Positions 9,251 through 18,240 of a stretch of DNA of 64,000 nt are shown here, piece after piece (position 1 is the first letter of the stretch; every line of letters starts with the position of its first letter). The notes beneath the pieces were generated by a model, which worked only from the letters and a program-made list of their open reading frames with translations, had not been told where the DNA came from and searched no databases. The stretch spans positions 12,772-76,771 of the forward strand of contig CAWKEY010000032.1 of the NCBI GenBank assembly GCA_963848675.1, in the 5' to 3' direction. Source of the stretch: CAWKEY01 sp963848675. Its GTDB lineage: Bacteria > Pseudomonadota > Gammaproteobacteria > Methylococcales > Methylomonadaceae. The translations under genes and the position numbers were made by a program.

Positions 9251-9757
9251 TTATTTAATTAATCCCAGCAGGCCTTTCATTAATGCCAAAGGCGCCGGCG
9301 GACAACCAGGAATTGTGGCGTCTACCGGAATCACATTGGATACCGCGCCACAACTAGCGTAGGAGACGCCGAATTCACCACCACAGGCGGCACAGTCACC
9401 GGCTGCAACCACCCATTTCGGATTCGGTGTGGCTTCGTAGGTGCGCAATAAGGCCGTTTGCATATGGCGCGAGACCGGGCCGGTTACCAACAACACATCG
9501 GCGTGTCTTGGCGAAGCGACAAAATGAATACCAAAGCGTTCTATGTCGTAAAAAGGATTATTCAGCGCGTGGATTTCCAGTTCGCAGCCATTGCAGGAGC
9601 CGGCATCAACCTGGCGTATGGCAATGCTGCCAGAAAATTTTTTGTCGATGTGGCGCTTGATCTCTATGCCCAGTTGTTCCAGTTCATCGTCCTTAGGAGC
9701 TTTATATTTCTCAGTGACAACACCGGTTTTCAGGATTTTCTTTAAAAGTTTCAGCAC
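9251..9757 (-). CDS. hyfI: Ehr/hydrogenase-4-type small subunit (HyfI/NuoB-like)
   Basis: Iron-sulfur subunit homologous to HyfI, HycG and NuoB, 168 residues. Cysteines for one [4Fe-4S] cluster are in place: GSCNGCELE (Cys55, Cys58), AAGDCAACGG (Cys122) and GCPPAP (Cys152). Further family segments are VTGPVSRHM and PKWVVAAGDC. The distal electron carrier subunit usual in formate hydrogenlyase (a ferredoxin-like HycB/HyfA) is not seen nearby. It follows the large subunit by 8 bases. The symbol is used by homology; the complex is probably not a hydrogenase because of its large subunit. Confidence 0.88.
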   Translation of the reverse strand: MLKLLKKILKTGVVTEKYKAPKDDELEQLGIEIKRHIDKKFSGSIAIRQVDAGSCNGCELEIHALNNPFYDIERFGIHFVASPRHADVLLVTGPVSRHMQTALLRTYEATPNPKWVVAAGDCAACGGEFGVSYASCGAVSNVIPVDATIPGCPPAPLALMKGLLGLIK

Positions 9758-9765
9758 ACAGCCTC

Positions 9766-11345
9766 CTATAAATCGTTGCCTGAATAAGAGCCATTCAGGG
9801 ATTTGTTACACACAGGAAAATCCGGCACTATGTTGTTCAGCGTCAGTTTTTCCAACGCAGGCCAGTTCAGAATGCTGGGGTCGCGTGGATAAAAACGGGC
9901 GATTTTATTATCGGCATCGAAGCGAATATAAGCGGTTATTTCCCCGCGCCAGCCTTCAACGATGCCCAAGCCTTCACTGCCTGAAGCCGGCGATTGCCAT
10001 TCGCTAAGGATGTCACCGGCGGTCAGTTGATCAATAAATTGTTCGATGAGTTTTAACGCCGCATTGATCTCCTTGTATCTTACCCAGAATCTTGAGGCAA
10101 TATCGCCCTGATCTTCCAACGCGACTTTAAAGGTTACTTGATCGTAAGGTGCATAAGGCGCGTCACGTCGAACGTCAAAATCCTGTCCACTGGCAAGGCC
10201 GACATAACCAACCGTACCAAAAGCGGCGGCGATTTCCGCCGACAAATAACCGGCCGTGTAAAGCCTGTCTTCCAGGGAGGAGTTGAGGTCTATAGCAGGC
10301 ATGATTTCCGACAGCTCTTTTCTTAATTGAGCGATGTCCTGTTTAACTAAGGCACAGGAGGCTTCAGATATGTCAGACAAAACACCACCCGGAACAATCC
10401 TGTCCATTAACAAGCGATGACCGAAGACTGCTGCATTGGTACGTAACCAGAGTTCTCGCAAGCGGGTGAACTGCATTTGGGCAAAAACAAAAGCGACATC
10501 ATTACAAATTGCGCCCATATCACCCAAATGATTGGCAACCCGTTCACGCTCTGCCAGAATGCCGCGAATCAGGGCGGCACGTCGCGGGAATTTCAATGCC
10601 CGCCGCCTGTTCCATGGCCATAGCAGGCCGCCCAGCAATGTCCAACGGTGGTATCGCCGGAAACCCGCCCGGCTAAACGGGCTAAAGACTCCGGTGTTCT
10701 GCCTTCGGCAATTTTCTCAATACCTTTATGGACATACCCTAAGCGTTCTTCCAGATTTAAAATCAGTTCGCCTACCGCCAGAAAACGAAAATGTCCGGGC
10801 TCGATAATACCGGCATGGACGGGCCCCACGGGAATTTCATAAACCCCCGCACCATGCGCTTTAACAAAGGGATAATCCATGTCGGGTGGCGTAACGATTT
10901 TCGGTTCGCCCTGTACAGGAAAATCCTTGCGTAAGGGATAATCGTGTTTGGCCCAGGCTTTGTGCCGGGTCCAGCGCCGATGGTCGGGATGGCCGACAAA
11001 ATGGATGCCGAACATATCCTGGGTGTGGCGTTCACTGCGATTGGCGGCCGGATAAACGGTGGCTTGTGAGGGCAGTTCCGGTTTAACAGCTTTAACAATA
11101 GTTCTCAACAATACATATATGCCCTGCTTTTCAAAACAGGCATTGATGAAAAACCGGTCTTCAACGTGTTCCGCCCATCCGGCTACCCAACGCACATTAT
11201 GTAGCATCGCCAGTTCTGCAAACTGTTGCCAGTGATTGCTTTCAATTTGCCACAAGATAGTTGATGGCAGACTGATTTGTTCTGTCGTAATAGCTGAGGT
11301 AATAAGCCGGTTTAAAAAATCAGATGTCCAATTTGAAGCACTCAT
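9766..11345 (-). pseudogene. hyfG: Ehr/hydrogenase-4-type large subunit (NuoC-NuoD-like), frameshifted
   Basis: Fusion of a NuoC-like domain (RSERHTQDMFGIHFVGHPDHRRW) and a NuoD-like domain (PVGPVHAGIIEPGHFRF, RLAGRVSGDTTVGH). Near 10590-10625 the frame breaks twice: ...GHCWAAC, then MAMEQAAGIEI in a second frame, then PRRAALIRGILAERERVANHLGD in a third. Removing one base in TGCTATG and one C in ATTCCCGCG restores an uninterrupted protein of about 525 residues. Where hydrogenases have CxxC pairs, this protein has SGDTTVGH and FPVCNKSLNGSYSG, so NiFe ligands are missing. That matches Ehr complexes. The shifts are either sequencing errors or recent inactivation. Confidence 0.82.
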
Positions 11346-12805
11346 AAAGGTGCGCTCCCTGAGATTAATAACGTTGCCTGTGAAAACCAGTTAGCCAGAA
11401 ACCCCGGGATAGCCAGACCTAGCCATAACACCAAACCCAGATGTATGATCACCGGCCAAAGGTTGGCTTCAACCGGTACTTGACCTTCAGGTTTCTCGCC
11501 ATAAACCATGGGCTGAATGTGTCTGAACAATCCGGCAAAAGCAATGCCGATACCCAGCAATAACAAGGGAGCCAACCAGGGATAACTGTGCATGGTAGCC
11601 AGCAATACCAGAAACTCACTGGTAAATACGCCGGAAACTGGAAAGCCGGCTATGGATATACTGCCTATTAATAAGCCCCAGCCAATCTGGGGTTGCGTTT
11701 TTATCAAGCCGCGTATTTTGTCCATACTTTGCGTACCGGCAACCTGTGCCGCATGACCTACCGTTACAAAAATGGCTGATTTGGTCAGCGAATGCACAGT
11801 CATGTGCAGTAATGCGGCAAAGGTAGCCAGGGGTCCGCCGAGTCCAAAGGCAAAAGTCATCATGCCCATGTGTTCGATCGATGAATAACTGAACAGCCGT
11901 TTAATATCTTTTTGCCGATGCAGAGACAAAGCTCCGACCAGAAAAGATAGCAGCCCGAAGCCCATCATCAAGTAACCGGCTATATTGTTATGGGTGGCGC
12001 CATCCACCAGCATTTTATTACGCACTACGGCATATAAGGCATCATTCAACAACAGGCCGGACAACACCGCCGACATGGGTGTAGGGCCCTCGGAATGAGC
12101 ATCGGGCAACCAGTTATGCAAAGGCACCAGGCCGATTTTTGTGCCATAGCCTATCAGTAAAAAAACAAAGGCAATTTCAAGTATTTCCGGATTTAATTGA
12201 GCAGCATGTTTGAATAATTCCGACCACAACAAGGCATTGTCTGCATCACCGATCTGTACTGCGGCGTAATACAGCAATATGGTACCGAACAGGGCTTGCG
12301 CAATACCCACGCCACAAAGAATAAAATACTTCCAGGCAGCCTCAATGGATTCCGGTGTGCGATACAAACTGACCAGCAGCACCGTCGCCAGTGTCGCGCC
12401 TTCCATCGCCACCCACATCACGCCCATGTTATTGGTGGTCAAAACCAGATACATGGCCAGCATAAAACCCTGATACATGGAGTAATAAAGCTTTAACCGT
12501 CTATCGGTAAGCTTGCCCAAGTCCTTTTCATGCGCCATATACGGCGAGGAAAAAATCGAGGTGGTAAGCCCGACAAAAGCCGTCAGAACAATCAAATACA
12601 CATTAAACGGGTCTATCAGAAAGGCCTTGCCGGATGACAAAATAGTGCCTTGATTAAGCACATTAATCGCAAGCCAGACAGTCGCCAGCAGACAGATTGC
12701 GTTTAACCAGACATTGTATTTGCCTGTGTCCGTACTGTGGCCTGCAACTGCAAAAAAGATAACTCCTATAAGTGGAATCAATAAAACAAGATAGGCAGCA
12801 ATCAT
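11342..12805 (-). CDS. hyfF: Proton-translocating membrane subunit HyfF-like (NuoN/NuoL family)
   Basis: Antiporter-like integral membrane subunit of 487 residues with about 14 hydrophobic segments. It carries family motifs such as FLLIGYGTKIGLVPLHNWLPDAHSEGP, with the Lys and His expected in the proton channel, FSYSSIEHMG and MTVHSLTKSAIF. It overlaps the E subunit upstream and the large subunit downstream by four bases each (ATGA), which indicates translational coupling in an operon. By homology it couples electron transfer to proton or sodium movement. Confidence 0.92.
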   Translation of the reverse strand: MIAAYLVLLIPLIGVIFFAVAGHSTDTGKYNVWLNAICLLATVWLAINVLNQGTILSSGKAFLIDPFNVYLIVLTAFVGLTTSIFSSPYMAHEKDLGKLTDRRLKLYYSMYQGFMLAMYLVLTTNNMGVMWVAMEGATLATVLLVSLYRTPESIEAAWKYFILCGVGIAQALFGTILLYYAAVQIGDADNALLWSELFKHAAQLNPEILEIAFVFLLIGYGTKIGLVPLHNWLPDAHSEGPTPMSAVLSGLLLNDALYAVVRNKMLVDGATHNNIAGYLMMGFGLLSFLVGALSLHRQKDIKRLFSYSSIEHMGMMTFAFGLGGPLATFAALLHMTVHSLTKSAIFVTVGHAAQVAGTQSMDKIRGLIKTQPQIGWGLLIGSISIAGFPVSGVFTSEFLVLLATMHSYPWLAPLLLLGIGIAFAGLFRHIQPMVYGEKPEGQVPVEANLWPVIIHLGLVLWLGLAIPGFLANWFSQATLLISGSAPL

Positions 12806-13479
12806 TTATCCACCTCATGTAAGCGGTTTAACAAATCGACATCCAGTGAATCGATACTGGTACGTATATGAAAGAAAAAAATACCGAACAGAATCGCAGC
12901 AACCAGTACGTCAAACGCTATGCCCAATTCAACCACCATCGGCATGCCTTTGGTGGCAACAATCGCGGCAAAAAATAAACCATTTTCTATCGACATAAAC
13001 CCGACTACATGAGCGATAGCCTGACGATGCGTGATCATTAACAGCATGCCCAGCAGCACCACGGAAAGACTGACCACCAGCGCATTCAGCATGACCGGCG
13101 ATGTGGTTTGCACGATAGGATGCAAAACGTAATAGCTGAACACCATCAAGCTTGCGCCGCCCAGCATCACCGCAGTCTGGTTAGCTAACGCCTGAATGTC
13201 CCGATGCATGTTCATGCGCAAAACTTCTCGTCTTAACATCCACGGAATAAAAATGACTTTCAGCACCAGGGTCAGCACAGCGGAAATATACAGATGGTGA
13301 TTATCCAGACTGTATGCCGCTAATGCCGTGGTCAAGGTTAATAGCAAGCCCTGCAATGCAAAGACAAAGATCAGCCGTAATAACCTGCTTTGCCCCAACA
13401 TGAGAAAAGAGGTGAGTCCTACCAATGCCGCCATCGACAAAATGGCCTGCGTATAAAAATCTGTTTGTTCAATGTTCAT
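12802..13479 (-). CDS. hyfE: HyfE-like membrane subunit (NuoK-related)
   Basis: Small membrane protein of 225 residues with 6-7 hydrophobic helices. The segment GFMSIENGLFFAAIVATKGMPMVVELGIAFDVLVAAILFGIFFF matches HyfE and the NuoK core, including the conserved membrane glutamates. The start MNIEQTDF lies 85 bases past the stop of the C subunit, the only sizeable gap inside the complex genes. It ends in an ATGA overlap with the F subunit. Confidence 0.9.
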   Translation of the reverse strand: MNIEQTDFYTQAILSMAALVGLTSFLMLGQSRLLRLIFVFALQGLLLTLTTALAAYSLDNHHLYISAVLTLVLKVIFIPWMLRREVLRMNMHRDIQALANQTAVMLGGASLMVFSYYVLHPIVQTTSPVMLNALVVSLSVVLLGMLLMITHRQAIAHVVGFMSIENGLFFAAIVATKGMPMVVELGIAFDVLVAAILFGIFFFHIRTSIDSLDVDLLNRLHEVDK

Positions 13480-13480
13480 G

Positions 13481-13563
13481 ATTTAGGTCCAAGGTTCAAG
13501 GCGCAAGTACAGAAGAATAAGAAAGATTTGGTGCATGTTTTTCACCTTTCACCTTTCCGCTTT
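13481..13563. repeat. Short direct-repeat spacer inside the complex operon
   Basis: The gap between the C and E subunits contains tandem TTTCACC units (TTTTTCACCTTTCACCTTTCC) and a CCAAGGTTCAAGGCGCAAG segment. Neither looks coding. Every other junction in this operon overlaps or is very short, so the spacer looks like a later insertion or a small dispersed repeat. Its effect on the operon is unknown. Confidence 0.45.
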
Positions 13564-13564
13564 A

Positions 13565-14509
13565 TCATCTTGATGCCTCCAGAATGATGTGACTCAACAT
13601 ACCCAGCAGCCCTAATAAATAGGCAAAGCTCAGGTATTCCTGTACTCGAAACAAGCGCATTTTTGCAACCAGGGTCTCTGCTATCGCCAGAAATATCGCT
13701 ACTACAGCGAGCTTGCCCATGATCGCCAGCAAACCATAACCTAACGCCTCAGCAGTAAAGGTTTCAGCGATCCCCCACGGGAAAAAGATATTCACGATCA
13801 ATACGCCATAGAGCATGAGTTTGAGCTGACTTGCCCATTCAATCAGCGCCAGATGCCGGCCGCTGTATTCCAGAATCATGGCTTCATGAATCATAGTCAA
13901 CTCCAGATGCGTGGCAGGATTGTCCACCGGAATACGCCCCGTTTCAGCGATGGCAACCAAGATCAGAGCAAACAGGGCAAACACAAACGAAGGTCTTAGT
14001 ATTAGTCCTTCATTGACGACGTGAGCAATTGCACCTGATAAATTAGTTGTAGAAGCGGTCATGGTCAGGGTAAAAACGGCCATCAACATAGCGGGTTCTG
14101 CCAGCGAAGAAATCGTCATTTCCCTGGACGAACCCATACCGCCAAATGCGGTGCCGATATCCAGTCCTGCTAATGCCAGAAAAAATCGGGCAAAGGCAAA
14201 AAAACCCACCATCACAATCACATCGGCGCTGGCTGAGGTGGGTAGATCAACAGCGATCAACGGAACGACGCTAGCCGCCAGCACGGTGGCAGAAAATATA
14301 ATGTAAGGGGCTGTTACAAATAGCCACGATGCCTGTTCCGAGATTACCGGTTGTTTACGGGTTAATTTAATTAAATCCCGGTAAGGCTGTAACAAAGTGG
14401 GCGCTTTGCGGTTTTGTAAGTGACATTTACACCATTTGATCCAGCCGGCCAGCAACGGTGCCAAGCTAACAAATAAGATGGTTTGTAAAATAGCGATTAA
14501 CCAATTCAT
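13565..14509 (-). CDS. hyfC: HyfC-like membrane subunit (NuoH family)
   Basis: NuoH-like membrane anchor linking the peripheral arm to the proton-pumping arm, about 314 residues and eight helices. Typical segments are GWIKWCKCHLQNRKAP, LDIGTAFGGMGSSREM, FALILVAIAETGRIPVDNPATHLELTMIHEAM (the quinone-site loop with conserved acidic residues) and FLAIAETLVAKMRLFRVQEYL. I start at the ATG at 14509, which overlaps the stop of the B subunit (TGATG); an in-frame ATG five codons upstream is possible. Confidence 0.92.
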   Translation of the reverse strand: MNWLIAILQTILFVSLAPLLAGWIKWCKCHLQNRKAPTLLQPYRDLIKLTRKQPVISEQASWLFVTAPYIIFSATVLAASVVPLIAVDLPTSASADVIVMVGFFAFARFFLALAGLDIGTAFGGMGSSREMTISSLAEPAMLMAVFTLTMTASTTNLSGAIAHVVNEGLILRPSFVFALFALILVAIAETGRIPVDNPATHLELTMIHEAMILEYSGRHLALIEWASQLKLMLYGVLIVNIFFPWGIAETFTAEALGYGLLAIMGKLAVVAIFLAIAETLVAKMRLFRVQEYLSFAYLLGLLGMLSHIILEASR

Positions 14510-16636
14510 CAGCTGATCACCCATAACAGAAATAGTAAAGTGGCGAACGAATAACCGAGATAGGTTCGGATATTCCCTGTTTGAATGCGGCCAACCTGTT
14601 TGGCTAAACTGTTCACCCCGTGGGCTATCGGTTGGTATAAGCGTGGCCAGCTATGATCCTGAATATGCAGTTGATAATGCACAGCCGCTACATCCTGATT
14701 CATTGCGCCCTGCATGTCTTTGTTGATCTGCTCGTCTATAAGCCATACTTTGGCGAAAATCCGCCGGAAAGGCATGGTAAAGGCGCTGGAGGTATATTGC
14801 ATACGCGGTGTTAGGCCGCCAAAGCCACAATCCCAGGTTTCAGCTCTACGCATGACTGTCAAAGGATTACGACGCAAATACCAATAACAAACACCGGCCG
14901 CAATGAGCGCTCCTATCAGCACCAGTGGTGCAGAATAGGAAGCCTGCTCGGCAGAAACCGGAGCCAGCCACAACCAACCGAAAGCGGAATCATTCGGCAG
15001 GGTTTGTCCCAGTAGTTGAACGGAAACGTTGTTGATTAAGTGAATGATCACACCAGGGAAAATGCCAATAAAAAAGCACAAACCTGCCAGCAAGGCAGAA
15101 CCCGCCAGCATCCCCTTGTCTTTAACTTCATGGGCTTTATCACAATTGCGTGAACGTGATTGTCCCAAAAATATCATGCCGAATACTTTGACAAAACAGG
15201 CTGCGGCCAATGCCGTTGACATTGCCAATGCAGCTGCAGCAATCGGAATTAAACTGCGCAACACGCCATTGTCCAGCAGATCGACTTGCAATGCGGTTTG
15301 AAAAGTCAGCCATTCCGAAACAAATCCGTTAAACAACGGCAAGGACGAAATACTCATACAGCCTATTAAAAATAACACGCTGGTTTGCGGCATACGTTTA
15401 ATAAGTCCGCCCATCATGTCGATATCTAACTCATGGGTTTGATGCTGAATGATACCTGCGCCCAGGAACAGCAGGCTCTTGAATAGGGCGTGGTTCAGGC
15501 TGTGCAGCAGGGCCGCCACTAGTCCCAGAGTACCCGCTACGGGCTGGTTGTTGCCGAAAAAGATCAGCGCCAAGCCCAGTCCAATGAAGATGATGCCGAT
15601 GTTTTCCACCGAATGATAGGCGAGAAGGCGTTTCAGGTTATGCTGCTGAATGGCGTAGAGCACACCCAGCAGGGCGGAGGCTATGCCCAGCAAGCAGCGT
15701 CAGAAGGCCCCATTGCCAGAAGAGTTTGCCCGAGAGGTCGAAGGTGAAGCGGATGAAGCCATAAATCGCGACCTTCAGCATTACTCCGCTCATCAGCGCG
15801 GAAATGTGGGACGGGGCCGCCGGATGCGCTTCTGGCAACCAGACGTGAACGGGCACTATCCCTGCCTTCATGCCAAAACCTAAAAGCGCCAGCACGAAAG
15901 CAATGCTTGCCCAGGTGGTTGATAATTTCGCTTCACGCAAGGCATCAAAAGTAAAGCCATCGGAAAAACTGGCCAGTACGCCGAAGCCAAGAATAATCGA
16001 CAAAGCTCCGACTTCCGCCATTAATAAATAAAGAAAAGCAGCGCGGCGATTGGCGGAATGTTCATGTTGAAACGCTACCAGAAAATAGCTGGCGACCGAC
16101 ATCAACTCCCAGGCAATCATGAACATGAAAGCATCATTAGCCAACAGCACCAACAACATGCCGGCAACAAACAAACCGGTAAATAAACCCAGAACGGCAA
16201 AGGGGTGCTCGCTTTCTTTATAACTGCTCACATAGCCAGGACCATAAAGACTCACCGCACAGACGGCAATGCCGATGATTAAAAAGAAGAAACCGGACAA
16301 TCCGTCAAAACGCACATGCCAGGGTAGCCAAGGCAATCCCAAAGCGATTTGGTCGGTAATAACCCCTTGGCTGATTAATACAGCTAAACCAGCTATTACC
16401 GCGAATACGCCTGACAAGCCCAATAAAACAAATACCGCTTTTCTCAGAAAATCCGGAAAACGCTGTTCTTCAAGACCTTTATTAACCCAGTTCCGGCAGC
16501 GTCCATCGCCGATAAAGAGTTTTTTTAAACAGTACTGGCTAACTGCCAACAGAGCGTTCCGCCGATTCGTCATCAGTGCTAACAAACCGGAAGCCAAGCT
16601 TAAAAGCACCGCACAATAAGCTAATATAAGGATCAT
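14509..16636 (-). pseudogene. hyfB: HyfB-like membrane subunit (NuoL family), single frameshift
   Basis: Large antiporter-like subunit. The N-terminal frame (from MILILAYCAVLL at 16636) has MIAWELMSVASYFLV, FGMKAGIVPVHVWLPEAHPAAPSHISALMSGVMLKVAIYG, and drifts out of frame near 15690 after WQWGLLTLL. The other frame resumes with GIASALLGVLYAIQQHNLKRLLAYHSVENIG and continues to 14509. Dropping one T from GCTGCTTGCTGGG joins them into about 708 residues. No residues are lost at the join, so a sequencing error or a very recent mutation is likely. It is the first complex gene downstream of the SulP genes. Confidence 0.87.
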
Positions 16637-16666
16637 GAAATTCTCACTTTTGTCTAAAATTTAAAA

Positions 16667-17968
16667 TCATTTTCTATCATCCGCCGTCATTAGCCGTGCA
16701 GCGAGCGCATGATCTGAAAACGTTTCCAGGGCTTTACCTTTTTTCTGACAGTGTCCACCCAGAGCTTCATAGTCTTGCTGGTAATTATGGATAAACTCCA
16801 TAACGGTATGATCGATCAGGTAACCATTTGAAAAATCGAAAAATAATCGTCTTGCCAGCTTCCAATCCGGTTAGTGCTTTTTTCAACGGCAGGAAGTTTG
16901 AAAAAAGGGCGGAACCTAATAATTTGACGACCAGCGTATCGTTATCCTGTTTCCGGATCGTAAAGTGAATCTTGAACAAGTTGCTGGGCCAAACGCCTCT
17001 CACCAAATTAATGGCAAGTTTTACGACAATACCCAAAGTGACACCAATCAATAAATCGGTCGCTAATATCCCGATAATTGTGACGACAAACAAAAATAAC
17101 TGTTCTTTACCTACATCCATGACTCTGGCGAATGTCTGAAGAGAGGCCAAACGATAACCGGTATAAACCAGCAATGCCGCCAGGGAAGCCAAAGGAATAC
17201 TCTGTATAAATCGGGAAAATAAAAGCCGGTCAGAAAATTATCAGGAAGCGCCACGAGGTAATTCGATCCGCTGGTAATTTGCTCTTCAGCCAGGTCAAAA
17301 TGCCAAGCGAAGACAACGCCCACCAGCACGGCAATCACCGGTGCGGGAATCATGTTGCCAATTAACGGCCATACAATCAGTATTAGCAAGCCTAAAAAAC
17401 TGATGAGAACAATATCCAACTTCATGTTAAGCAAGCTATGCGGAATTTGTGCGATGATCGAAAACAGACTGCCCTGTTCCGGCGTGACTCCCAGCATAAC
17501 GTGGGTTTGTGTGGCGATGATGATAATGCCGATCGCTGCCAGCATCCCATGCACCACCGACGTGGGAAAAAATGAACACAACTGCCCCATCTTGAATATT
17601 CCCATCAAAACTTGTAAAAGACTGGCTACCACAATCGCCGCCAGGGTATAACGGTAACCGGCCAAAGCATCGCCTTCACCCAAGGCCTGCACCGCAGCCA
17701 AAACCACCACAATCAAACCGGCAGCGGGTCCATTGATGGTCAGGTATGAACCGCTAATACGCGAGACTAATACGCCCCCGATAATCGCCGTGATAATGCC
17801 TGCCGACGGTGGAAACCCGGAAGCCACTGATATACCCAGGCATAGTGGCAAGGCGATAAGAAAAACCAAAAAGCCGGATTGTAAATCACTACGCCAGTTT
17901 TCTTTTAAGCCCGCCAAGCCGGTTTGGGGTGTCGCTAAAAGGGATGGTTTATTCATAAAAGTCATCAT
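16667..17968 (-). pseudogene. SulP-family anion transporter, second copy, broken by deletion and frameshift
   Basis: Close paralogue of the SulP gene at 18241-20020; both contain GLAGLKENWRSDLQ/LSGFLVFLIALPLCLGIS. Translation runs to GFYFPD, then joins directly to a segment equivalent to FPRLIHSIPLAALAALL, losing about 100 residues (267-369 of the intact copy) and shifting frame near 17205. A second break near 16845 is repaired by removing one T from ATTATTTTTCGAT, which then reads FDFSNGYLIDHTVMEF (STAS domain) to a stop at 16667. The missing part includes core membrane helices, so this copy should be inactive unless the deletion is an assembly fault. Confidence 0.85.
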
Positions 17969-17989
17969 TGATGGATATTGGCTTTGTTT

Positions 17990-18199
17990 TCATTCATAGC
18001 CAAGATACTTATGATAGGCCTCATAACACATAAACCACAACGAATAGACAGTAATACGTCCCCAGAAATCAACAAAAACAATCATATCCGGCGTATTACT
18101 GATTTTCTCGAAATAAGCCATAACAAAAAATAGTAAGGTATTGCTTACAACTAAAAATGAAAGAAACAGTTTTAGTTTTTTCTTTTGCGCTAATTCCAT
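17990..18199 (-). CDS. Small membrane protein between the SulP copies
   Basis: 69-residue protein, unrecognised. The N-terminus is Lys-rich (MELAQKKKLKLFLSF), followed by hydrophobic helices at about 9-29 and 38-58 and a polar tail ending YEAYHKYLGYE. AGAAGAG upstream is a plausible ribosome site. It lies in the same direction 41 bases after the restored SulP end and 21 bases before the second SulP. Position suggests an accessory subunit of the transporter or the complex, but no function can be assigned. Confidence 0.6.
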   Translation of the reverse strand: MELAQKKKLKLFLSFLVVSNTLLFFVMAYFEKISNTPDMIVFVDFWGRITVYSLWFMCYEAYHKYLGYE

Positions 18200-18240
18200 A
18201 TTTAAATCTCTTCTTAATAACTTAGCGCGTATGTTTGCCG

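Noticed and set aside
9251..16636. True NiFe hydrogenase-4 or formate hydrogenlyase
   Set aside because: The large subunit has no CxxC pairs, and no maturation or formate dehydrogenase genes are near.
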